Source of the DNA: [Limnothrix rosea] IAM M-220
GTDB lineage: Bacteria > Cyanobacteriota > Cyanobacteriia > Cyanobacteriales > MRBY01
NCBI RefSeq assembly: GCF_001904615.1
Contig: NZ_MRBY01000015.1
Span: 18,077 to 82,076 of the forward strand
Direction of reading: 5' to 3'
DNA length: 64,000 nucleotides
Shown: piece by piece, positions 9,120 through 17,544 of the stretch
Layout of the letters: each line of letters begins with the position of its first letter
Position numbering within the stretch: position 1 is the stretch's first letter
Position numbers and translations under genes: made by a program
The notes under the pieces: model-generated
Seen by the model: the letters and a program-made list of their open reading frames with translations, nothing else
Told to the model about the DNA's origin: nothing
Databases searched by the model: none

Positions 9120-10352
9120 ATGGTCAAAATCAACGAAAGTTACCTCAAATTAAAGGCTGGTTATCTATTCCCAGAGATCGCCCGCCGTGTCAATGCATTT
9201 GTCACCGAGAATCCCGACGCGCCGATCATTAAACTCGGTATTGGTGATGTCACCGAACCACTTCCCGATGCTTGTCTCGACGCAATGGCTGCAGCCGTCA
9301 AAGAAATGGGCGATCGCGCCACCTTTAAAGGCTACGGTCCCGAACAAGGCTATGCATGGCTCCGCGAAAAAATTGCAGCCCAAGACTTCCAAGCCAGAGG
9401 TTGCCAGATTGATGCCTCCGAAATTTTTGTATCCGACGGCGCAAAGTGTGACACCGGCAATATTCTCGACATTTTTGGCAAAGACAATACCATCGCCGTC
9501 ACTGACCCTGTTTATCCCGTTTACGTAGACACAAACGTCATGGCTGGCCACACAGGCGAAGCAGACGAGTCTGGCAAATACGGCGGTCTCACCTATATTC
9601 CCATCACCGCCGACAACGAATTTACCGCTCAGATCCCCACTGAAAAAGTAGATCTCATTTACCTTTGCTTCCCTAATAACCCCACTGGCGCAACAGCCTC
9701 AAAAGAACAGCTCCAAGCATGGGTCGATTACGCCAAGACCAACGGCTCCATTATTTTCTTTGATGCCGCCTACGAAGCCTTTATTACTGATGACAGCCTC
9801 CCTCACTCCATTTACGAACTAGATGGAGCAAAAGATTGTGCCATCGAATTCCGTTCCTTCTCTAAAAATGCTGGTTTCACCGGAACCCGCTGTGCATTCA
9901 CCGTTGTCCCCAAGACCTTAACCGTCAAAACCTCTAGCGGTGAAGAAGTGCAACTTTGGAAGCTGTGGAATCGTCGTCAGTCCACTAAATTCAACGGTGT
10001 TTCTTACATTGTGCAGCGGGGTGCTGAGGCCGTTTACTCTGAGGCAGGTCAAGCTCAGATTAAAGAACTTATTAGTTTTTACCTTGAAAATGCAGCCATT
10101 ATCCGCAAAGAACTTGAGTCCGTTGGTTTCGATGTTTTTGGTGGCGTGAATGCCCCTTACGTTTGGGTGAAAACCCCTGAAGGTTTAACGAGCTGGGACT
10201 TCTTCGACAAGCTGCTCATCAACTGTAATGTTGTGGGGACACCGGGTTCCGGTTTTGGGGCTGCGGGCGAAGGTTATTTCCGTATCTCTGCCTTTAACAG
10301 TCGCGAAAATGTGCTTGAAGCAATGAAGCGGATTACGACTGCATTTAAGTAA
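9120..10352 (+). CDS. dapL: LL-diaminopimelate aminotransferase
   Basis: Class I/II PLP enzyme that converts tetrahydrodipicolinate directly to LL-diaminopimelate with glutamate as amino donor, the lysine and peptidoglycan-precursor route used by cyanobacteria, plants and Chlamydia. The 410 residues are standard. Family signatures are the N-terminal [29 protein letters not shown] at 41-50, CFPNNPTGA at 183-191 and the PLP lysine in [12 protein letters not shown] (Lys249). There is no clear Shine-Dalgarno before the ATG. The stop codon is followed by a mini-transposon and then a terminator. Confidence 0.95.
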   Translation: MVKINESYLKLKAGYLFPEIARRVNAFVTENPDAPIIKLGIGDVTEPLPDACLDAMAAAVKEMGDRATFKGYGPEQGYAWLREKIAAQDFQARGCQIDASEIFVSDGAKCDTGNILDIFGKDNTIAVTDPVYPVYVDTNVMAGHTGEADESGKYGGLTYIPITADNEFTAQIPTEKVDLIYLCFPNNPTGATASKEQLQAWVDYAKTNGSIIFFDAAYEAFITDDSLPHSIYELDGAKDCAIEFRSFSKNAGFTGTRCAFTVVPKTLTVKTSSGEEVQLWKLWNRRQSTKFNGVSYIVQRGAEAVYSEAGQAQIKELISFYLENAAIIRKELESVGFDVFGGVNAPYVWVKTPEGLTSWDFFDKLLINCNVVGTPGSGFGAAGEGYFRISAFNSRENVLEAMKRITTAFK

Positions 10353-10372
10353 ATCTTTTCAAGCAAAAGAAT

Positions 10373-10484
10373 GGCGTTGCTGAATTGAAAGATGAATTAG
10401 TCAATCTAGAAATTTTAAGAGAGCTACTTTCTAGACTTTTCTTGATTTGTCAGTGCAAGCATCCTCTTCTGTTTCACCAACGCC
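10373..10484. mobile_element. 112-bp mini-transposon (MITE) with terminal inverted repeats
   Basis: The left end GGCGTTGCTGAA (10373-10384) and the reverse complement of the right end, GGCGTTGGTGAA (10473-10484), match at 11 of 12 positions. The element is bounded exactly by a 14-bp direct repeat TCAAGCAAAAGAAT at 10359-10372 and 10485-10498, which reads as a target-site duplication. It has no transposase and must have been mobilised in trans. GGCGTTGCTGAA-type ends are familiar from cyanobacterial insertion sequences; the family is not assigned. Confidence 0.85.
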
Positions 10485-10529
10485 TCAAGCAAAAGAATAA
10501 TTTACTGGATCGAATTTCGCTTAACTGGG

Positions 10530-10557
10530 GATGCATTAGTAATGATGCATCTTTTTT
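10530..10557 (+). terminator. Probable dapL terminator, displaced by the mini-transposon
   Basis: GATGCAT (10530-10536) pairs with ATGCATC (10545-10551) around an 8-base loop and is followed by six T. Before the insertion it would have lain about 50 bases after the dapL stop codon. Confidence 0.7.
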
Positions 10558-10608
10558 ATATTTTTGCTCTCATTGAGCAATTCGAAGGAAGCGAAATCAC
10601 TAACTTTT

Positions 10609-13600
10609 TTATCTACATATCAACCACGTAATCAAAACAATAGTCAGCCCAACACCAAACCAGAAGTATTGAGGTCTGATTTTCAAGTGTCTTTGAATTG
10701 TAGAGAGGGGAGAAAGAAGTAAACGAATTGCAAATAGAAAATAACCGAGAGGTAGATTAAGCCACACCATTCGCTTTTCTGTCTGAATCATCACATCCGC
10801 CCATTCTCCCTCGTCTGAGGATAAAAGAAATTGCTTCGATATATCTGGAATTGGAATTTCAGCGAGAGGAATCTGAAGCTCTTGCCAAATTCGATAGGCT
10901 TGATGGCGATACCGCATAGCACGTTTTAACTGACCGCGTCTTAAATAAGTATTTGCTAAAGACCAAATAGAATTAGCTTCACCTTTGCGATCGCTAATTT
11001 CTTGTCTGATTTCTAAGGACTGCTGATAAAATCCAATCGCTTGCCGATATTCGTGCAGGTTATGGTGGGTATTACCCAAATTTCCTAGTAAGCTTGCTTC
11101 GCCAAGATGATCACCAATTTTTTGCTTAATTTCTAGAGATTGCTGATAGGGTTCAATCGCCTGCTCGTATTGCTTTAAGGCATGATGAACATTACCAATA
11201 CCCAATAATGAGAGTGATTCGCCTCGGTGATCGCCAATGTCACGGTTAACGCCACACTGTTGTTGATAAAATTCAATTGCTTTTTGATATTCTTCTAAAG
11301 AATAATAAGCATTGCCTAAGTTACCCAGAGAATTATTCTCTCCTTGGCGATCGCCAATCTCTTTCCAAATAGCTAAAGACTGGTAATAGAGTTCAATTGC
11401 TTGCTGATACTCGCGTAGGTAATAGTGGGCATTCCCTAGGTTTTCTAGTAAGCTTGCTTCGCCTCTTTGATCGCCAATTTCTCGCTTAATTTCTAAAGAT
11501 TGCTGATAGGGTTCGATAGCCTGCTCATATTGCTTTAAGGCATAGTAAACATTGCCAATACCTCCTAATGAGAGTGATTCGCCTCGGCGATCGCCGATTT
11601 CTCGCTTGATTTCTAAGGACTGTTGATGCGATACAATTGCTTGCGGATAATCTTTCAAGGAGTAATAAACGCTGCCCGAATTACTCAAGGAATTTGCTTC
11701 GCCCTGGCGATCACCAATTTCCTGCGCAATCTCATATTGCTGTTGGTGAAACTCAATAGCTTTTTGATACTCGCCCAAAGAATGGTAAGCATTGCCCAAA
11801 TTACCCAGAGAATTGGCTTCTCTTTGGCGATCGCCAACTTTACGACACACAATACACCGTTGTAGTAAAGTATCGACTTCTTGTTGATGTTCTCCGAGAT
11901 TTTTATAGTTAATTTTAAGGCATCCCAAAAGTTCAATCTCTGAATGAAAATCATTACTCTCATGCCTAATTTCCAGAGCTTGCTGGTAGAAATCAATTGC
12001 CTTTTGATATTCTCTTAAAGAGTTATAGATATCGCCTAGACTTGCTAGAGAGTTTGCTTCACCTTTGCGGTCGCCAATTTCACGCTTAATCCCTAACGAT
12101 TGGTGATGTAAGTCAATTGCTTGTAGGTACTTTTTTTGTAAATAGTAGACATTACCTGAATTCCCCAGAGAATTAGCTTCTCCTTGGCGATCGCCAATTT
12201 CTTGAGCAATGTCATATTGTTGCTGATAAAGTTCAAGAGCTCGCTCATATTCACCTTTTATTTTGTAAGCGATTCCTAAATTTCCTATAGCATTGGCTTC
12301 ACTTTGACGATTATTCGTTTCATGCCTAATGACTATTTCTTGCTGTAAAAAATCAATAGCTGGTTCAGCCTCTTTTAAAGCTAGGTAAGTTTTTCCTAAA
12401 CCAAAATAGGAGTTTGCTTCAAATACTCGATTACCAGCTTCGCGTTGTACAGGAAGTGCTCGTAGATAAAAGTCAATTGCTGTTTGATACTCGCCTAAAG
12501 TGCGATAAACATTGCCTAGGTTACATAAGCTGCCACCTTCAATATTCAGATCACTGATGGTTTTCGATAACTCTAGAGCTTGTTCGTGATAGTGAATTGC
12601 TTGTTTGTATTGCTTTAGCCCATGATGGCTAAGACCTAAATTCACCAGTGAGTTCGCCTGACCTTGACGATCATTAATCTGAGCCTGAAGAGTAATAGCT
12701 TTTTGTAGATACACGATGGCTTTCTCATTTTGTCCCATCTCATGATGAGTCCACCCTATCTTATGTAGAACATTGCCTTCATCTTTACGGTCGCCAAGTT
12801 CCCTAGAAATATCATGGCACTGTTGATAAAAATCAATTGCTTCTTCATATCTTTTTAGAGAGGTGTAAGCGTCGCCAAGATCACATAACGAACCACTCTC
12901 TCGCCAGCGATCGCCTAGCTCTTGCCGAATCTTTAATGCTCGTTGATACAACTCAATCGCCCTTTGATGTTTCCTCATTGAATGATATGTACCACCCAAA
13001 CAGCTCAGATTTTTTGCTTCCTCAGGGTGTGCTTTTATCTGCTGAGTAAGCTCTATTGCCTTTTTATAAAATTCAAGCGCTTCCGAATATTGTTCAAATT
13101 TAAAATAAACATTACCCAAACATCTAAGAGAAAGAGCTTCAGACCAAGGCTGACCAATTTTTCGCCTAACATCTAAAGCTTGTTGATGAAAATTAATTGC
13201 CTGCTGACATTGACCTTGAAATTTATAAACGTCACCTAAGCTAGCGAGGGCATCAGCCTCACCATGACGATTGTTTATTGCTTGATTAATGTCTAGAGCC
13301 TGCTGGTAAAAATTTCTAGCCTGCTGATATTCCAGAAGACAGGTATTCACATAACCTAAGTTAATCAAGACTGCAGCCTTACCCTGCTGATTATCAAGTG
13401 ATTCTTGAATATCTAAGCATTGCTGAAAAAGATCTTTTGCCTTCTCATACTCCCTAAGAGATTGATACGCATTTCCTAAATTGCTCAGGGCATTAGCTTC
13501 GCCTTGAAGATAATCCTCTTCTTGAAAAATACAAAGTGACTGTTCATAAAAATCAATAGCTTTATAATATTTACCTAAACCTTTATAAATAAGTCCCAAG

Positions 13601-15861
13601 TTGTCTAAAGAACTGGCTTCGCCTCGACGGTTATCGATTATTTTTCTGATATTTAATGCTTGCTGATGTAACTCAATAGCCCTCTGGTATTGTCCTAATG
13701 AATCATATGCATAAGCCATAAGTGTTAAAGATCGGCTTTTACTATGTTCATTACGAAGCTTATGGTAAATATCTATAGCTTTCTGAAAAAGACTAATAGC
13801 TTTCTTATATTGTCCAATTTTTCTATAAACATCTCCTAATCCATCGAATGCTTGTGCAATATTTTTATCAGCATCTACTTTTTGTGCACTAGATAAGAGT
13901 TGTTGGCAAGTGTCGATAGCTAGTTGATATTGACATGAAGAGTTATAAGTATTAGCAAGATTTTCTAGAGAAACCATCTGCTGATATACACTGCAACTTT
14001 CTTGCTTGATTTTTAGAGCTTGCTTATGAAACTCCAGCGCTTGTTCATATTGAGAACGTCTCTCACAAATATTGCCGAGATTTCCTAAAGCATTCGCTTG
14101 AATTTCAGAGCTGTTAATTTCTCGACCAATTTGTAAAGCTTGATGTTGTAGCTCAGCTGCCTGCTGATATTCCTCTAAAGCTTGGTAAGCATTACCTAAA
14201 CCACCGAGAGAGTTAGCTTCGAAATGACGATTTTTAACCTCTTGTTGAATCGGAAGAGCGCAGGTGTAGTAATTGATCGCTTGTTGATATTGCCCAAGAA
14301 CGTAGTATGCATGACCTAAATTGCACAGACATCCCCCTTCGCCATTACGGTTACCATTAATCTGATGAAGTTCTAAGGATTTTTGAAAAGCGGCAAGTGA
14401 TTGCGAGTAATTTCCCAATGATCGATATAAACTTCCCAAAGAATTCCATGCCCAAGCTAGGTTGCCAGCATCATTATTGTTCTCTGGTTGCCACCCCTGA
14501 GTCAGCCTTTCGTAAAGTGGCAATAAAACTCGCGATTTTCCTTTTTTATATAGCGAAACATGACAACGTCTAAGAATCTTGTCTGCTTGTGGATAGTTCC
14601 CCAGCTCACAAGTATGGTGAAAAGCTTCCAATATCTCTTGATAACTTTCAACAGTTTCCTTATCTCCTTGAGCCTGAGATTCGTAATAGGCGATCGCCCG
14701 TTGATGACTTTCTATTTCTAGAGAGGAATCTATTAATTTCTCGTGAACTAATGATGCGACTAGCGGATGCAAAGTAAAACAATCTTCTTCCACAGACAAT
14801 AAGCCACGTTCGACTAAACCCTGTAGAGACTGCTTCATGATTTGAGTTGCAAGATCACCAAACTCGAACCCATGCTGTTCTTCCATCTTTTGTTGAAGTT
14901 CTAACAACGAACTTTGCATCGACTGAGCCATCATCAAGCTAAAAGGTATCCGGTATACCGATACCCTCAATAACAAGTCTTGCCACCCCTCCGGCAATGC
15001 TTCGAATATCGTTTCAAAAACATCCTCTACTTTTGCCGTTGGGTTACCTTGATATTGCCGAAATAACCGGCGAAAAAAATCAATAGCCGTCTCATCAACT
15101 TTCGCCTCATACGCCTGTAGTACCCATGCAGCTGCTAACTTGAGTAACAAAGGGTGCCCTTCCGTCAAAGCAGCGAGAGTATCACAACGTTTACCTTGCA
15201 CTCCTTGTCTCGATAAAAGCTCTACTCCTTCTTCTACCGTCATTCCTGTCAGTTTTAGCGGTACTTTAATAACAGTATTGAGCCTTGTTGTCACCAATAC
15301 TCGACTCAACTGCCCCTGTCTTGCCCAGCACCGTAAAAACTGTTCATACCAAGTCCAGTCATTATGAGATCGTGCTGTATCTAACTGATCCATCACCACC
15401 AATAATCGTATGGGGCGATTCACATCATTCAGTCGCAACAATAATTCTCGCAACAATAATTCCTCTTGTGCCAAGGGATCTTTAACTGGACGACCGAGTT
15501 CCTGCAAAATGTATCGCGCAAAGCGATCAAAAGAATGAGGTTGCCGAAAATTCACCCATACACGGCGATCAAATTCATTTTTTAGTTGAGAAAACCCCCA
15601 TGCAGCCAATGATGATTTTCCAAATCCACCAGCCGCGACAATCTCTACTACAGGTTTTTTATCAAGAAAATTACGTAACTGCTTTTCATGAGCTGGGCGA
15701 TTAATCCAGTAGTTCTCATAAAGAGGGGGATTTTCTCCTACTCCCGATACAACAATATCTTGCTGTGTCGGCAGCGCGATAGAAATAGAACCCATAGGTT
15801 CATAAATAATGAACTGATCACGTCCATAATTCGTATTTTGACTGGTTATTTTATTTTCCAT
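10609..15861 (-). CDS. NLR-like STAND ATPase: amyloid-like N-terminal motif, NB-ARC, 30 TPRs, C-terminal membrane segments
   Basis: A 1750-residue protein, by far the largest in the window. Residues 11-28 carry NYGRDQFIIYEPMGSISI, matching the C-terminus of the preceding gene product. The NB-ARC ATPase shows a P-loop AGGFGKSS at 77-84, Walker B RLLVVMDQLD at about 152-161, the RVLVTTR motif at 187-193 and a GLPL-like EGHPLLLKLA at about 234-243. Residues 468-1668 form 30 consecutive 40-residue TPRs of the type LGNAYYSLxxYQKAIEFYQQ. The last 80 residues have two hydrophobic segments. The start is the ATG at 15861, with AGGAG five bases before it. It lies 49 bases after the small gene, so the two are one operon. 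Family knowledge: STAND NTPases oligomerise on sensing a trigger and recruit an effector. Inference: the TPRs sense the trigger and the N-terminal motif templates the effector. Confidence 0.88.
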   Translation of the reverse strand: MENKITSQNTNYGRDQFIIYEPMGSISIALPTQQDIVVSGVGENPPLYENYWINRPAHEKQLRNFLDKKPVVEIVAAGGFGKSSLAAWGFSQLKNEFDRRVWVNFRQPHSFDRFARYILQELGRPVKDPLAQEELLLRELLLRLNDVNRPIRLLVVMDQLDTARSHNDWTWYEQFLRCWARQGQLSRVLVTTRLNTVIKVPLKLTGMTVEEGVELLSRQGVQGKRCDTLAALTEGHPLLLKLAAAWVLQAYEAKVDETAIDFFRRLFRQYQGNPTAKVEDVFETIFEALPEGWQDLLLRVSVYRIPFSLMMAQSMQSSLLELQQKMEEQHGFEFGDLATQIMKQSLQGLVERGLLSVEEDCFTLHPLVASLVHEKLIDSSLEIESHQRAIAYYESQAQGDKETVESYQEILEAFHHTCELGNYPQADKILRRCHVSLYKKGKSRVLLPLYERLTQGWQPENNNDAGNLAWAWNSLGSLYRSLGNYSQSLAAFQKSLELHQINGNRNGEGGCLCNLGHAYYVLGQYQQAINYYTCALPIQQEVKNRHFEANSLGGLGNAYQALEEYQQAAELQHQALQIGREINSSEIQANALGNLGNICERRSQYEQALEFHKQALKIKQESCSVYQQMVSLENLANTYNSSCQYQLAIDTCQQLLSSAQKVDADKNIAQAFDGLGDVYRKIGQYKKAISLFQKAIDIYHKLRNEHSKSRSLTLMAYAYDSLGQYQRAIELHQQALNIRKIIDNRRGEASSLDNLGLIYKGLGKYYKAIDFYEQSLCIFQEEDYLQGEANALSNLGNAYQSLREYEKAKDLFQQCLDIQESLDNQQGKAAVLINLGYVNTCLLEYQQARNFYQQALDINQAINNRHGEADALASLGDVYKFQGQCQQAINFHQQALDVRRKIGQPWSEALSLRCLGNVYFKFEQYSEALEFYKKAIELTQQIKAHPEEAKNLSCLGGTYHSMRKHQRAIELYQRALKIRQELGDRWRESGSLCDLGDAYTSLKRYEEAIDFYQQCHDISRELGDRKDEGNVLHKIGWTHHEMGQNEKAIVYLQKAITLQAQINDRQGQANSLVNLGLSHHGLKQYKQAIHYHEQALELSKTISDLNIEGGSLCNLGNVYRTLGEYQTAIDFYLRALPVQREAGNRVFEANSYFGLGKTYLALKEAEPAIDFLQQEIVIRHETNNRQSEANAIGNLGIAYKIKGEYERALELYQQQYDIAQEIGDRQGEANSLGNSGNVYYLQKKYLQAIDLHHQSLGIKREIGDRKGEANSLASLGDIYNSLREYQKAIDFYQQALEIRHESNDFHSEIELLGCLKINYKNLGEHQQEVDTLLQRCIVCRKVGDRQREANSLGNLGNAYHSLGEYQKAIEFHQQQYEIAQEIGDRQGEANSLSNSGSVYYSLKDYPQAIVSHQQSLEIKREIGDRRGESLSLGGIGNVYYALKQYEQAIEPYQQSLEIKREIGDQRGEASLLENLGNAHYYLREYQQAIELYYQSLAIWKEIGDRQGENNSLGNLGNAYYSLEEYQKAIEFYQQQCGVNRDIGDHRGESLSLLGIGNVHHALKQYEQAIEPYQQSLEIKQKIGDHLGEASLLGNLGNTHHNLHEYRQAIGFYQQSLEIRQEISDRKGEANSIWSLANTYLRRGQLKRAMRYRHQAYRIWQELQIPLAEIPIPDISKQFLLSSDEGEWADVMIQTEKRMVWLNLPLGYFLFAIRLLLSPLSTIQRHLKIRPQYFWFGVGLTIVLITWLICR
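10858..14457 (-). repeat. Array of 30 TPR units, 120-nt coding period
   Basis: Thirty coding units of 120 bases lie head to tail inside the NB-ARC gene. Unit ends are often GDRQGE, with GDR coded GGCGATCGC, so HIP1 octamers recur at multiples of 120 bases. Units 25-26 resemble units 28-29, and 19-20 resemble 23-24, which points to recent block duplications of three to four units. Confidence 0.85.
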
Positions 15862-15910
15862 GCCAGCTCCTATTTCTTCCAAAAAAATAGAGAAAACCTA
15901 AGATTTCATC

Positions 15911-16300
15911 CTAAGAACCTCCTAGCTTTAAATCGCCACTAGGTTGATTGATCACAAACTGGTCTCGTCCGTAATTAGCATTAACCTGCTGACTTTGATA
16001 TTGATTCTGAATATGAACAATTTGCTGAGCCAACTGCTTTACCTCTTGGGCAAATTCCTCATCCTCAAATAATTCTGCATCCAATACCCGTACTAAATTT
16101 GATTGGGACTCTAGATCATTCCCTTGACTCGTCTCGACTTGTATCAATACCTCTTCTACTTTTTTACGACCGGTAAAGCGATTAGATATAGTTTCCCAAA
16201 GCCGTTCGGTCAACTTTTCTGCAGCTTTACCTGCTGCACCTTCTGCAAATTTTTGCGCAGCCAAACCAACAATTAAGGCCGTCGTAATTGGTTCTATCAT
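15911..16300 (-). CDS. Small helical putative effector with C-terminal motif shared with the NB-ARC protein
   Basis: A 129-residue protein. The first 40 residues predict an amphipathic/hydrophobic helical N-terminus (IEPITTALIVGLAAQKFAEG), the middle is charged and helical, and residues 109-126 are NYGRDQFVINQPSGDLKL, almost identical to residues 11-28 of the following ATPase. Family knowledge: bacterial NLR operons often pair a helical, membrane-targeting effector domain (Bell, comparable to fungal HeLo) carrying a C-terminal amyloid signalling motif with an NLR bearing the same motif at its N-terminus. I infer that this is the effector; I cannot confirm the domain without a profile search. 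The ATG at 16300 is chosen because the 28 residues upstream in frame look non-coding; its ribosome-binding site is weak. Confidence 0.75.
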   Translation of the reverse strand: MIEPITTALIVGLAAQKFAEGAAGKAAEKLTERLWETISNRFTGRKKVEEVLIQVETSQGNDLESQSNLVRVLDAELFEDEEFAQEVKQLAQQIVHIQNQYQSQQVNANYGRDQFVINQPSGDLKLGGS

Positions 16301-16474
16301 AATCTTTGCTAATAAAAATTGTGTTTTGATTATCCTCAATTCACCCTTAAATTGCCACTTTTGACATTTAAATATTGAATGCAATAAAACTATTCATCTA
16401 AAAAGCTATACTTAGTCAATTACATTAGCGATCGCCCATATATTTTTAACACCTATTTCTTTCACAATAAAAAA

Positions 16475-16492
16475 CCCAGCAGTGATGCTGGG
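16475..16492 (-). terminator. Intrinsic terminator of the membrane protein gene
   Basis: CCCAGCA (16475-16481) pairs with TGCTGGG (16486-16492) around GTGA. On the minus strand a T-rich run follows (TTTTTTATTG). It separates the membrane protein gene from the NLR operon, making that operon an independent unit. Confidence 0.8.
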
Positions 16493-16568
16493 CTTCTATC
16501 AAATTATTTCAATCAATTATTTTACGAACTTACGACATTAAGACTTTAGCTAGACATTTGCGACCCAT

Positions 16569-16940
16569 CTAAACTAAATCACAGGTAAGGGGACAAGAAG
16601 CATACACAGACTCAGATGCTACAACTTCCTTACCATGAAGCCAGCTTAACCAACTCATTTCTTGGGGATGTACACCTTTAATGGTGAGCATTGCCGCTGC
16701 CAATAGAATACTCATGACAGTGCCACCAATAATGGTTCCAGCGACTACCAAAACGGCGCTAACAGGCAGTACAGATTGCAGAACAATTGCCATTAAAGAC
16801 CCAATTGTCATCATCAATACGACAACCGGAAAACCGACGACTAATAAGCAAACAAGTAGAGTAAAACTCCAGATTAAAAAGCTCTTAAGAAAAAATGAAA
16901 TGTAGGAAGAGTCCCAGCTGCGAGTCGATGAGAAGTTCAT
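16569..16940 (-). CDS. Small membrane protein of unknown function
   Basis: A 123-residue protein with a short polar N-terminus and two to three hydrophobic stretches (about residues 17-45, 46-70 and 68-85), then a soluble tail with two cysteines (SCPLTC) near the end. I do not recognise a family. It is on the same strand as the NLR operon but is separated from it by a terminator, so it is probably not part of that system. An AGGGA lies about ten bases before the ATG. Confidence 0.6.
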   Translation of the reverse strand: MNFSSTRSWDSSYISFFLKSFLIWSFTLLVCLLVVGFPVVVLMMTIGSLMAIVLQSVLPVSAVLVVAGTIIGGTVMSILLAAAMLTIKGVHPQEMSWLSWLHGKEVVASESVYASCPLTCDLV

Positions 16941-17544
16941 AAATCTATCCCTCCAAGGGAAATTTATTGGTTGTAAAAAATCTAGTTAGGCATCTTTCAA
17001 ATCGTATGAAAATTATGCTGATGCCTGCGGTGTTTCCTAGTATAAGTAGATTTTCTATGAATGATAAGTTTTTGTTTACAGAACTTAATTGCTCTTCTTT
17101 TCAAATATGGTAGTTTTTCCTTCAAATAAAGTGTTTTCAGGGATTTTAAGGTCTACAATTAGCAATCATGTTGCGGCGATAGGAATTTAAACTTATTAGG
17201 AAATGTTTTTTCTGAGACGAAGCTAATGCTTTTATGAGAAACCTTTTTTTAGGATGAAAAAAGTTACATTTCTTTACTTTGATGGGTCTAGTTGCCTTGG
17301 TCTTTTGGATGATGGCAAAGGTTCGTTGATTTGTCTTTTAAGCTGTCTGAAGTAGGTGATTATTTGTGAATTAAGGCATTAGGGATTATCGATTCTATGG
17401 CTGTGTGTAAGGCTTTGTCACGGTGCTTTGGCGATCGCCTTGCGATTTAGCGATTCGAGTTAACATGGGAACAATAAAATTGGGTCATTCTCCAAATCAT
17501 GTCTGGCTAATGGTAATGATGTGAGTTACCGGAGAACGTAAGCT
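16941..17544. other. AT-rich divergent spacer upstream of the PilT-family gene
   Basis: About 600 bases between two divergent genes. It contains one HIP1 octamer near 17431 and AT-rich stretches, but no ORF or repeat that I can support. Promoters of both neighbours are expected here. Confidence 0.45.

Noticed and set aside
10385..10576. 63-codon ORF after dapL
   Set aside because: Most of it is the mini-transposon, and the end runs through the dapL terminator; no ribosome-binding site or coding character.
10858..14457. Regular 120-base periodicity looked at first like a CRISPR or satellite array
   Set aside because: The period is fully explained by 40-residue TPR units in an open frame; no identical repeat with unrelated spacers is present.
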